Source of the DNA: Inquilinus limosus
Lineage (GTDB): Bacteria; Pseudomonadota; Alphaproteobacteria; DSM-16000; Inquilinaceae
Assembly (NCBI RefSeq): GCF_002195995.1
Contig: NZ_NHON01000016.1
Span: forward strand, 88,107-152,106
Length of the DNA stretch: 64,000 bases
Reading direction: 5' to 3'
In this document: positions 36,832-44,838 of the stretch, piece by piece
How positions within the stretch are numbered: the first letter of the stretch is position 1
Layout: each line of letters opens with the position of its first letter
Position numbers and translations under genes: made by a program
Notes under the pieces: model-generated
What the model was told of the DNA's origin: nothing
Database searches by the model: none
Seen by the model: only the letters and a program-made list of their open reading frames with translations

Positions 36832-39156
36832 TTACGACTGCAGCGCCGCCCAGACCGTCGCCGGAGTCAGCGGCATCTGCAGGCGGTCGGCGGCCGCGCC
36901 ATGGCCGGCCCGCGCCAACACGTCGGCCACGGCGTTCACCACCGCCGGCGTCGCGCCGATGGTGCCGAGCTCGCCCACGCCCTTCACCCCGAGCGGGTTG
37001 TTGAGGCACGGCGTCGATTCGTCGAGCACATGGACGAAGTCGCGGACAATGTCCGCCCGTGGCACCCCGTAATCCATCAGCGTGGCAGTCATGACCTGCC
37101 CGGTCTCGGGGTCGTAGACCATCCGCTCGCCCAGCGCCTGGCCGATGCCCTGGACCGCGCCGCCGTCGAGCTGGCCGCGCACGATCATCGGGTTGACCAC
37201 CCGGCCGACATCATTGGCCGAGACGTAGGAGACGATGTCGACCGTGCCGGTCTCGGGGTCCAGCTCGACCTCGCAGATATGGCAGCCATTCGGCCAGCTC
37301 GGCCCCTTCACCGTGCTGGTCGCGTCGATAAAGATGCGCCGGTCGGGCTGGCGGTCGGCCAGCTCGAACAGGCCGATGGCACGGTCGGTGCCGGCGATGC
37401 GGAACACGCCCTCGGCATATTCGATGTCGGCCGCCGCGGCCTCCAGCGCATCGCCGGCCAGTTCGCGCCCGGTGTCGACCGCCTGCTCCGAGGCATGGCG
37501 GATCGCCGAGCCGGCGGTGAACAGCGACCGCGAACCGGCGCTGCCGAAGCCCTGGCCGCGGTCGGTGTCGCCCATGACGATGCGGATCTTCTCGATCGGC
37601 ACCCCGAACACGTCGACCACCAGCTGGGCGTAGGAGGTGGCGATCCCCTGCCCCATCGGCATGGTCGCGGCGTAGACTTCGATGTCGCCGTCGCCGGAGA
37701 CCCGGACGGTCACCCGCTCCTCGAACACATTGCCGCCGGTCCATTCCAGGAACGAGGCCAGGCCGCGGCCGCGCAGCTTGCCGCGGCCCCTGGATTCGGC
37801 CTCGCGCGCGGCGAAGCCGTCCCAGTCGGCCAGGCCCACGGCCTGGTCGATGATCGAGCCGAACCTGCCGCTGTCATAGGTCTGCCCCATGGCGTTGGTG
37901 TAGGGCATCTGCCCGGGATGGACGAGATTGCGGCGCCGGATCTCGACCGGGTCCAGGCCCAGCTGCCGCGCCGCGGCGTCGAACAGCCGCTCGATCAGGT
38001 AGATCGCCTCCGGCCGCCCGGCGCCGCGATAGGCTCCCGTCGGCGCCTGATGGGTCAGGACGGCGGTGAAATCGAAGTCGATGGTGCGGATGTCGTAGAT
38101 GCTGGTCGACACCCAGGGCCCGATCATCAGCTGGATGATGATGCCCGCCGTGGTGGCATAGGCGCCGACATTGGCATGCGAGCGCACCCGGTAGCCCAGC
38201 ACCTTGCCGGTCGCGTCCAGCGCCAGCTCGGCATGGCTCTCGACGTCGCGGCCATGGGTGGCGGCCAGAAACTCCTCAATCCGCTCGGCGGTCCATTTCA
38301 CCGGCCGCCGCAGCTTACGCGCGGCATAGGCGACCATGATGTCCTCGGCATAGAGGCCGGTCTTCATGCCGAAGCCGCCGCCGACATCGTCGACCACCAC
38401 CCGCACCTTCTCGCGCGGGATGCCCAGCACCGCGTCGCACAGCGTGTCGCGGGCGCCGGACGGCATCTGGCTGGACAGGCGCAGCGTCAGCCGGTCGGTC
38501 TCCAAATCGTACTCGGCCTGGGAGCTGCGCGGCTCCATCGGTGTCGGCGCCAGCCGCTGGTTGACGATGTCGAGCGAGACGATGTGCGCGGCGACCTGGA
38601 AGGCGGCGTCGGTCGCCGCCGCATCGCCATGCCGCATCTGCGCCGCGATGTTGCCGGTCGCCGCCGGCCAGACCTGCGGCGCCTCCGGCGCCAGGGCCTG
38701 CGCCACGCCGGCGACGGCGGGCAGCTCGTCATAGTCGACGACGATGGTGTCGAGAGCGTCCTTCAGCACAGCGCGGCTCTCGACCACGAGGGCGACCACG
38801 GCCTCACCGACGAAGCGCACCACCTCATGCGCCAGCGCCGGCCGCAGCGGCGATGCGCCGGGCGACCCGTCCGGCCGCTTGAAGATCGGCGCCAGCGGCA
38901 GCGGTTTGACCCCGTCCGCGGCCAGGTCGGCGCCGGTGATCGCCGCCACCACGCCGGGCATCGCCAGCGCCGCGGAGGCGTCGATCGACACGATCCGGGC
39001 ATGGGCGTGCGGCGAGCGCAGGAAGCCGAGATAGCTCTGCCCGGGCAGGGAGATGTCGTCGCTGAACCGGCCGGCGCCGGCCAGCAGCCCGGCATCCTCG
39101 ATCCGCCGCACCTCGCGCCCGCTGCCGAACCGGCCGACCGTCGATCCGTCCGTCAT
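36832..39156 (-). CDS. Xanthine dehydrogenase/CO dehydrogenase-type molybdopterin large subunit
   Basis: A 774-residue molybdenum-cofactor-binding subunit. The N-terminal a/b hammerhead domain (GREVRRIEDAGLLAGAGRFS) is followed by cofactor-binding regions, the active-site loop GAYRGAGRPEA, and the C-terminal GVGELGTIGATPAV with the catalytic glutamate. The loop differs from the AYRCSFR loop of true CO dehydrogenase, so it belongs to the broader CoxL-like group of aldehyde or heterocycle hydroxylases. The FeS (small) and FAD (medium) subunits usually encoded alongside are absent here. A GTG start three bases upstream is possible. Repeats flank the gene region. Confidence 0.9.
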   Translation of the reverse strand: MTDGSTVGRFGSGREVRRIEDAGLLAGAGRFSDDISLPGQSYLGFLRSPHAHARIVSIDASAALAMPGVVAAITGADLAADGVKPLPLAPIFKRPDGSPGASPLRPALAHEVVRFVGEAVVALVVESRAVLKDALDTIVVDYDELPAVAGVAQALAPEAPQVWPAATGNIAAQMRHGDAAATDAAFQVAAHIVSLDIVNQRLAPTPMEPRSSQAEYDLETDRLTLRLSSQMPSGARDTLCDAVLGIPREKVRVVVDDVGGGFGMKTGLYAEDIMVAYAARKLRRPVKWTAERIEEFLAATHGRDVESHAELALDATGKVLGYRVRSHANVGAYATTAGIIIQLMIGPWVSTSIYDIRTIDFDFTAVLTHQAPTGAYRGAGRPEAIYLIERLFDAAARQLGLDPVEIRRRNLVHPGQMPYTNAMGQTYDSGRFGSIIDQAVGLADWDGFAAREAESRGRGKLRGRGLASFLEWTGGNVFEERVTVRVSGDGDIEVYAATMPMGQGIATSYAQLVVDVFGVPIEKIRIVMGDTDRGQGFGSAGSRSLFTAGSAIRHASEQAVDTGRELAGDALEAAAADIEYAEGVFRIAGTDRAIGLFELADRQPDRRIFIDATSTVKGPSWPNGCHICEVELDPETGTVDIVSYVSANDVGRVVNPMIVRGQLDGGAVQGIGQALGERMVYDPETGQVMTATLMDYGVPRADIVRDFVHVLDESTPCLNNPLGVKGVGELGTIGATPAVVNAVADVLARAGHGAAADRLQMPLTPATVWAALQS

Positions 39157-39280
39157 CACTCGTCACCTTGGCTGGGGAACCGCGCGAGTCGCAAACCCGC
39201 CGCGGCCTTGGCTGTCATTCTATATGGGCGCGGATGACGCCCGCGCACCACAGTCCGGCCAAAATGGCTACGGCGGCAAC

Positions 39281-39994
39281 TCACCCTGGCTGCGGCCAGC
39301 GGATCAGGCCGCGGGTGAAGTCGCGCCAGGCGGCGGCGGTGCGCCAGCGGTCGAACAGCAGGGCGTGCAGCCCGGCGCTGACCAGCAGGGTGACGGCGAC
39401 GGCGAAGACCACATCGCTGAAGAAATGCCCGCCCATGCCGATGCGCAGCAGGCCCAGCAGGCCGCCCAGCGCCATCGATCCCCAGAAGATCCGGCGCCGG
39501 CGCCGCGCCGGCACCAGATAGGCGACGCTGTGGACGACGAAGCCGACCGTCGGGTCGCCGGCGACGAAGGAGCAGTTGCGGCCGCACTGGCCGGCCGGGA
39601 TCAGCGGCGGGGTGAAGACGGCGCTGCCGCCGAAGGCCTCGACCTGGCGCGGCCGGGCCCGGCCCCAATGGTCCTTCAGCACGGCGTTGGCCACCAGGCC
39701 GGGCCCGATCGCCAACGCCAGGGCCAGGAAGGTCCAGCGCCGCGCATCAAGGCCGAGCAGCCGCCGCTCTGCCAACCAGGTCCAGAACGCCGCGAGCAGC
39801 AGCAGGATGCCGCAGGTGCGGACGACGACCTGCACCAGCTCGTGGAGCGCCTCCGCCAGCGGCGCGCTGTCCCAGGCGAAGCCGCGTCCCGCGTCGTAGA
39901 ACCAGCCGGAGACGACGAGGTCGATCCCGGGCACCAGGACCAGCAGGGCACAGACCGCGACCGCGCTCCACAGCGCCGCGCGGGGCGTTAGCAT
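39281..39994 (-). CDS. PAP2-family membrane phosphatase
   Basis: A 237-residue inner-membrane protein with about six hydrophobic segments. The first PAP2 motif is KDHWGRARP and the third RIGMGGHFFSD, both complete. The middle motif, normally PSGH, reads CSFVAGDPT, so the usual serine and histidine are replaced. Family members remove phosphate from lipid phosphates, including lipid A or undecaprenyl pyrophosphate. The altered motif may mark a subfamily or loss of activity. Neighbours give no further clue. Confidence 0.85.
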   Translation of the reverse strand: MLTPRAALWSAVAVCALLVLVPGIDLVVSGWFYDAGRGFAWDSAPLAEALHELVQVVVRTCGILLLLAAFWTWLAERRLLGLDARRWTFLALALAIGPGLVANAVLKDHWGRARPRQVEAFGGSAVFTPPLIPAGQCGRNCSFVAGDPTVGFVVHSVAYLVPARRRRRIFWGSMALGGLLGLLRIGMGGHFFSDVVFAVAVTLLVSAGLHALLFDRWRTAAAWRDFTRGLIRWPQPG

Positions 39995-40028
39995 GGTGAT
40001 TGCCTCTGATCATCGAAGCCGGTGCCAG

Positions 40029-40170
40029 CCCCCTCACCCTCCCGCCGCCTTCGGCGTCGGGCCCCTCCCTCTCCCCGAGGAGAGGGTACAGGAGCCGCGC
40101 CCTTACACCTCTCCTTGGGGAGAGGTCGAAATCGCGCAGCGCTTTCGGGTGAGGGGGCGGCTCCGGCCCC
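40029..40170. repeat. Intergenic hairpin repeat, copy C
   Basis: A 142-bp element almost identical to copy B, sharing CCCCCTCACCCTCCCG, GGGCCCCTCCCTCTCCCCGA, CTCTCCTTGGGGAGAGGTCG and CGGGTGAGGGGGCGGCTCC. It differs mainly in the first hairpin loop and around GCGCAGCGC. It lies between the PAP2 start and the holC stop, in the same orientation as copy B. Confidence 0.88.
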
Positions 40171-40193
40171 GCAGAAACTACACGGATGAGCGT

Positions 40194-40655
40194 TCACCCG
40201 CCCACCCGCTGTTTCTCGCTCCAGGCCCCGCCCTCGTCCTGCTGGTAGTAGACCAGGGTGTGGCCGGCATCGCGGAACCGCTTCCAGCGGCCGCGGGCGG
40301 CCTGCACCGCGTCCGGGTCGTTGCCGTCGAACAGGTCGCAGACCGTGGCGAAGGCCCCGTCGCCATCGGAATCCGCGCCATCGCCCAGGAACAGCACCTG
40401 GGCGCCGTTGGGGTTCTCGACCCGGTCGCTGATCCAGACCGGCTGCTCCTCGGCGAAGCCGTCGCGCTTCGTGCCATGCGGCAGGAAGCCTTCCTTGGAA
40501 TAGGTCCAGAGATGGCCGGCCAGGCTCTCCACCCGCTCCTCCGAGCCGACGCAGACCACCGCCTTCCAGCCGCGCTGCAACGTCCGGTCGAGCAGCACCG
40601 GCAGGGTCTGCTCGAACGTCCGCGCGGTCAGGTGATAGAACCGTATCTCGGCCAT
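40194..40655 (-). CDS. holC: DNA polymerase III subunit chi
   Basis: A 153-residue clamp-loader accessory subunit that links the replicase to single-strand-binding protein. It starts MAEIRFYHLTARTFEQTLPV, with LLDRTLQRGWKAVV and LWTYSKEGFLPHG typical of HolC. Its ATG overlaps the pepA stop by one base (TGATG), so it is the second gene of the pepA-holC operon. Confidence 0.93.
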   Translation of the reverse strand: MAEIRFYHLTARTFEQTLPVLLDRTLQRGWKAVVCVGSEERVESLAGHLWTYSKEGFLPHGTKRDGFAEEQPVWISDRVENPNGAQVLFLGDGADSDGDGAFATVCDLFDGNDPDAVQAARGRWKRFRDAGHTLVYYQQDEGGAWSEKQRVGG

Positions 40656-42154
40656 CAGCCTTCGTAATTGTCGGTCACGAACCGCTCCAGCAGGCGCACG
40701 CCGAAGGCGGTCGCGCCCTTCGGCACCGTCGGCGTGTCCTTGCCGGACCAGGTGGTGCCGGCGATGTCGAGATGGGCCCAGGGCACCTTGTTGACGAAGC
40801 GCTGCAGGAACTGCGCGCCGATGATCGACCCGGCGTCGCGGCTGCCGGTGATGTTCTTCATGTCGGCAATGTCGCTGTCGATCTGCTTGTCATAGGCGTC
40901 GCCCAGCGGCAGGCGCCACAGCTTCTCCTCGACCGCCTTGCCGGCCGCGGCCAGCCTCTCGGCCAGGGCATCGTCGTTCGAGAACAGCCCGGCATGGTCG
41001 GTGCCCAGCGCGATGATCACCGCGCCGGTCAGCGTCGCCAGGTTGACCATCGCCTTCGGCTTGAACCGGTCCTGCGTGTACCAGAGCGCGTCGGCGAGGA
41101 CGAGGCGGCCCTCGGCGTCGGTGTTCCAGACCTCGATGGTCTGGCCGGACATCGAGGTGACGATGTCGCCAGGCCGCTGCGCATCGCCCGACGGCATGTT
41201 CTCGACCAGGCCGAGCACGCCGACGGCGTTGACCTTGGCCTTGCGCAGGGCCAGCGCCTTGAACAGGCCGGTGACCACGCCGGCGCCGCCCATGTCCCAC
41301 TTCATGTCCCACATGCCCTGGCCGGGCTTCAGCGAGATGCCGCCGGTGTCGAAGGTGACGCCCTTGCCGACGAAGGCGACCGGCGCCTCACCCTTGCGCT
41401 TGCCGCCGGCGCCCTTCCACTGCAGCACCACCAGCTGGCTCTCGCGCACCGAGCCCTGGCCGACACCGAGCAGCGCGCCCATGCCGAGCTTGCGCATCTG
41501 CTTCTCGCCCAGGATCTCGACCTCGACCCCGAGATCCGCCAGTTCCTTGGCCTTGGCGGCGAAGCTCTCCGGATACAGGATGTTGGCCGGCTCGGACACC
41601 AGCTCGCGGGTCAGGAACACGCCCTGGGCGACGGCGTCGGCGCGGGCGAAGGCCTTCTTCGCCGCCGCGGCGTCGCTGGTCTGGACGACCAGGGTCTTCA
41701 GGCTGGGCTTCGCCTCGGCCTTCTCCTTGGTGCGGTAGCGTTCGAAGCGCCAGGCCCGAAGCCGGGCGCCGAAGGCGAACTCGGCCGCCGCCGCGCCGGC
41801 GCCGTGGCCGGCCAGGACGATGCCTTCGAACTGCGCCGTCGCGGAGCCGATGCCGGCATGGTTCAGCAGCGCGGCGACCGCGCCGCCGGCCCGCTGCAGC
41901 CGGACCGCGTCGACATCCTCCGGCTTGCCGAGGCCGAACAGCACGATCTGGTCGAAGCCGGCGATGCCGTACAGCGCCAGCGTCTCGTCGCGGCCGCCCT
42001 TGAACTTCGACGCGGCCTTGAGCGCGCGGGACAGGGCGCCCTTCGAGCGCCGGTCGACCGCGCCGGCGGCGTTCGACAGCACGCCGTCGGCGAACACGCC
42101 GAGCACCAGGGCGCCGGCTTCCACGGAAGCGGGCGGAGCGAAGGAGATCTGCAT
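40655..42154 (-). CDS. pepA: Leucyl aminopeptidase (M17 family)
   Basis: A 499-residue cytoplasmic di-metal aminopeptidase. The signature NTDAEGRLVLADAL holds metal ligands and the catalytic arginine, with VGKGVTFDTGGISLKP and WDMKWDMGGAG upstream. It is a hexamer in known relatives, trimming N-terminal residues; some homologues also bind DNA at recombination sites. It starts at ATG 42154 and is divergent from lptG. Confidence 0.96.
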   Translation of the reverse strand: MQISFAPPASVEAGALVLGVFADGVLSNAAGAVDRRSKGALSRALKAASKFKGGRDETLALYGIAGFDQIVLFGLGKPEDVDAVRLQRAGGAVAALLNHAGIGSATAQFEGIVLAGHGAGAAAAEFAFGARLRAWRFERYRTKEKAEAKPSLKTLVVQTSDAAAAKKAFARADAVAQGVFLTRELVSEPANILYPESFAAKAKELADLGVEVEILGEKQMRKLGMGALLGVGQGSVRESQLVVLQWKGAGGKRKGEAPVAFVGKGVTFDTGGISLKPGQGMWDMKWDMGGAGVVTGLFKALALRKAKVNAVGVLGLVENMPSGDAQRPGDIVTSMSGQTIEVWNTDAEGRLVLADALWYTQDRFKPKAMVNLATLTGAVIIALGTDHAGLFSNDDALAERLAAAGKAVEEKLWRLPLGDAYDKQIDSDIADMKNITGSRDAGSIIGAQFLQRFVNKVPWAHLDIAGTTWSGKDTPTVPKGATAFGVRLLERFVTDNYEG

Positions 42155-42264
42155 CTTGTCGTCTTCCGGGCGATTTCCGATGGCCGCGGCCAAGGCGGCG
42201 GAACCCGCACCGTAACAGCGGGTTTCACAATCGTCACCCGGCGAAAATGGCCCGCCGCCCGGCT

Positions 42265-42284
42265 GCGACCTCGTTGGAGGTCGC
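42265..42284. other. Perfect hairpin in the pepA-lptG divergent gap
   Basis: GCGACCTC (42265-42272) and GAGGTCGC (42277-42284) form an 8-bp stem with loop GTTG, about 70 bases upstream of lptG. It has no T-run, so it is not a standard terminator. It could be a leader hairpin or a protein-binding palindrome. Confidence 0.35.
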
Positions 42285-42354
42285 GGCGGCGCGCGGTCTG
42301 AGGTAGAAGATCCGCCCAACCCGTTTCCTCGGCACTGCAGGCCAGCCGCACCCG

Positions 42355-43449
42355 ATGCTCCGTTCCCCCACCCTCTACGCCTATATCGTGCGGCAGTTCC
42401 TGTTCTGGTTCCTGGCCGTGCTGCTGGTGCTGAGCAGCGTGATCGCGGTGTTCGAATTCGTCGAGTTCGTCCGCCAGGTCAGCTCGATCCCTGACCTGCC
42501 GGTCAGCCTGGCCTTCACCCTGGCCGCGTTCAAGCTGCCCAGCGATGTCGAGATCCTGTTCCATTTCGCCGTGCTGATCGCGGCGATGGTGACCTTCTGG
42601 CGCATGACCCGCAGCCGCGAGCTGGTGGTCGCCCGCGCCGCCGGCCTGTCGGCCTGGCAGTTCCTGGCCCCGGTGATCGCCGCGGCAATGGTGCTGGGGG
42701 TGGTCAAGATCACCGTGGTCAACCCGATCTCGGCGGCCATGTACAGCCGCTTCGAGCGCCTGGATCTCGACTTCCTCGGCGGCACCGGCGACGTGATGAA
42801 GGTGGCCAAGACCGGTTTCTGGCTGCGCCAGAAGGACGAGGGCGAGATCGTCGTCATCCATGCCGAGACGGTGAGCAGCAACGGCGACGAACTGCAGAAC
42901 GCGATGTTCCTGCTGCTGAATCCGGACGAGACCTATCGCGGCCGGATCGACGCCGCCAGCGCCCATCTGCAGGACGGCAAATGGGTGATCAACGATGCCT
43001 GGGTGATGAACGGCGAGCAGCCAGCCCAGCATGTCGACACCACCTCGATCCCCAGCAGCCTGACGCGGAACAGCATCCAGGAACGCTTCGCCTCGCAGCA
43101 GACCATCTCCTTCTGGGACCTGCCGGACTATATCCGCAACCTCGAGGCCACCGGCTTCTCCTCGACCCGCTACCGCATCGCCTACCAGTCGCTGCTGTCG
43201 CAGCCCCTGCTGATGGCGGCGATGATCCTGGTCGCCGCGGCCTTCAGCTTGCGGCCCGGCCGGCGGGTCGACACGGTGCTGATGATCGTCGGCGCCATCG
43301 TCACCGGCTTCTCGATCTTCGTGCTCGGCGACATCGTGGCGGCGCTCGGACGCCAGGGCTCCCTGCCGGTGCCGATGGCCGCCTGGGCCACCTCCGGCGT
43401 CGCCCTGATGTTCGGCGTCGCGGTGCTGCTTCACCTCGAGGATGGTTGA
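42355..43449 (+). CDS. lptG: LPS export ABC transporter permease LptG
   Basis: A 364-residue inner-membrane protein with six helices split around a large periplasmic beta-jellyroll (residues about 130-260). Blocks such as SRELVVARAAGLSAWQFLAP, ISFWDLPDYIRNLEATGFSS and the C-terminal LLHLEDG fit LptG better than LptF. With LptF and LptB it would pull lipopolysaccharide from the inner membrane. Unusually, lptF is not next to it, and only 90 bp separate it from surA where lptD normally lies. Confidence 0.88.
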   Translation: MLRSPTLYAYIVRQFLFWFLAVLLVLSSVIAVFEFVEFVRQVSSIPDLPVSLAFTLAAFKLPSDVEILFHFAVLIAAMVTFWRMTRSRELVVARAAGLSAWQFLAPVIAAAMVLGVVKITVVNPISAAMYSRFERLDLDFLGGTGDVMKVAKTGFWLRQKDEGEIVVIHAETVSSNGDELQNAMFLLLNPDETYRGRIDAASAHLQDGKWVINDAWVMNGEQPAQHVDTTSIPSSLTRNSIQERFASQQTISFWDLPDYIRNLEATGFSSTRYRIAYQSLLSQPLLMAAMILVAAAFSLRPGRRVDTVLMIVGAIVTGFSIFVLGDIVAALGRQGSLPVPMAAWATSGVALMFGVAVLLHLEDG

Positions 43450-43477
43450 GCCCGTCGTCGGTCCGGCCGCTTTTGCC

Positions 43478-43506
43478 TTGAGTCGGCCAAAGTCACGTGC
43501 TGTATC
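43478..43506 (+). promoter_or_regulatory. Candidate surA promoter
   Basis: TTGAGT (43478-43483), a 17-base spacer and TGTATC (43501-43506) lie in the 90-bp gap between lptG and surA, about 33 bases before the surA ATG. Confidence 0.4.
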
Positions 43507-43539
43507 TGCGCCTTTCAACTGCGAGGCCGTGTCGCCCTC

Positions 43540-44838
43540 ATGATCCGTCGTCTGTCGGCCCCGATCATCGCCCTGGTCCTGGCCACCACTTCCCTCGCCG
43601 CCCCCTCCGCCATGGCGCAGACGCGCCCGGCCCCGGCTTCCGCCGTCGGCACCATCGCCGCGGTGGTCAATGACGACGCGATCACCGTGGCCGACCTGCA
43701 GATGCGCCTGCGGCTGGCATTGATGAGCAGCGGCCTGCCGGCGACGCCGGACAACCAGCAGCGGCTGCTGCCCCAGGTGCTGCGCCTGCTGATCGACGAG
43801 AAGCTGCAGGGACAGGAAGCCAAGCGCGCCGGCATCGCCGTTCCGGCCCAGGATGTGGACAAGGCGCTGGCCTCGATCGCCGGCCAGAACCACATGAGCA
43901 CGCAGCAGCTGTTCACCATGCTGAAGGGCACCGGGGTGCCGCAGGCGGCGCTCGAGGACCAGGTGCGGTCCCAGCTCGCCTGGCGCCAGCTGGTGCAGCG
44001 CCGCTTCGTCTCCCAGGTCGAAGTCTCGGACACCCAGGTCGACGAGGTGGTGGAGCGGCTGAAGGCCAACCAGGGCAAGCCGCAATACCTCGTCGCCTCG
44101 ATCTTCCTCGCGGTCGACCAGGACGCAGGCGAAGCCCAGGTCAAGACGCTGGCCGACCGGCTGGTCTCGGAAATCCGCCGCGGCGCCCCCTTCCCGGCCG
44201 TGGCGCGCCAGTTCAGCCAGGCCGCCGGCGCCCAGACCGGCGGCGACATGGGCTGGGTCCTGGCCGGGCAGCTGGAGCCGGCGCTCGATCAGGTTCTCGG
44301 CACCATGCAGCAGGGCCAGGTGTCGGATCCGATCCGCACCCTCGGCGGCTACAATATCCTGCTGCTGCGCGACAAGCGGACGATCAACGCCGCCACCGCG
44401 ACCGGCGTCAAGGTCCGGCTGAACCAGATCGTCGTCCCGGTGCCGGCGACCGCGCCGGCCAACCGGGTGCAGACCGTGGTGGCGCAGATGCGCAACGACT
44501 TCAACGGGGTGAATGGTTGCGAGGCGTTCCGCGCCAAGGCCAAGGAGCTCGGCGTGACCGCGAATCCGGACCTGGGCGACGTCCTGCTCAGCCGCCTGCC
44601 CGACGGGATGCGCCAGGTGGCCAGCGCCCTGCCCGACGGCCAGGTCAGCACGCCCATCCGCGGGCCGGACGGCGTCGCGGTGATGATGATCTGCTCGCGC
44701 CAGGATGCGGGCGGCGACGGCGTCGATCGCGACCAGATCCGCTCCGGCCTGGCCGAGCAGAAGCTGGACATGATGCAGCGCCGGCTGCTGCGCGACCTGC
44801 GCGGCAATGCCTATATCGACATCCGGCTGGGCCGCTGA
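43540..44838 (+). CDS. surA: Periplasmic chaperone and peptidyl-prolyl isomerase SurA
   Basis: A 432-residue protein with a signal peptide (PSAMAQ cleavage). It has an N-terminal SurA domain (VVNDDAITVADLQMRLRLAL) and two rotamase domains, the first around ASIFLAVDQDAGEAQ with GGDMGWVLAGQLEPAL, the second beginning VRLNQIVVPVPA. It escorts outer-membrane proteins to the assembly machinery. The end of the gene overlaps the proposed rsmA start (CTGA). Confidence 0.93.
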   Translation: MIRRLSAPIIALVLATTSLAAPSAMAQTRPAPASAVGTIAAVVNDDAITVADLQMRLRLALMSSGLPATPDNQQRLLPQVLRLLIDEKLQGQEAKRAGIAVPAQDVDKALASIAGQNHMSTQQLFTMLKGTGVPQAALEDQVRSQLAWRQLVQRRFVSQVEVSDTQVDEVVERLKANQGKPQYLVASIFLAVDQDAGEAQVKTLADRLVSEIRRGAPFPAVARQFSQAAGAQTGGDMGWVLAGQLEPALDQVLGTMQQGQVSDPIRTLGGYNILLLRDKRTINAATATGVKVRLNQIVVPVPATAPANRVQTVVAQMRNDFNGVNGCEAFRAKAKELGVTANPDLGDVLLSRLPDGMRQVASALPDGQVSTPIRGPDGVAVMMICSRQDAGGDGVDRDQIRSGLAEQKLDMMQRRLLRDLRGNAYIDIRLGR

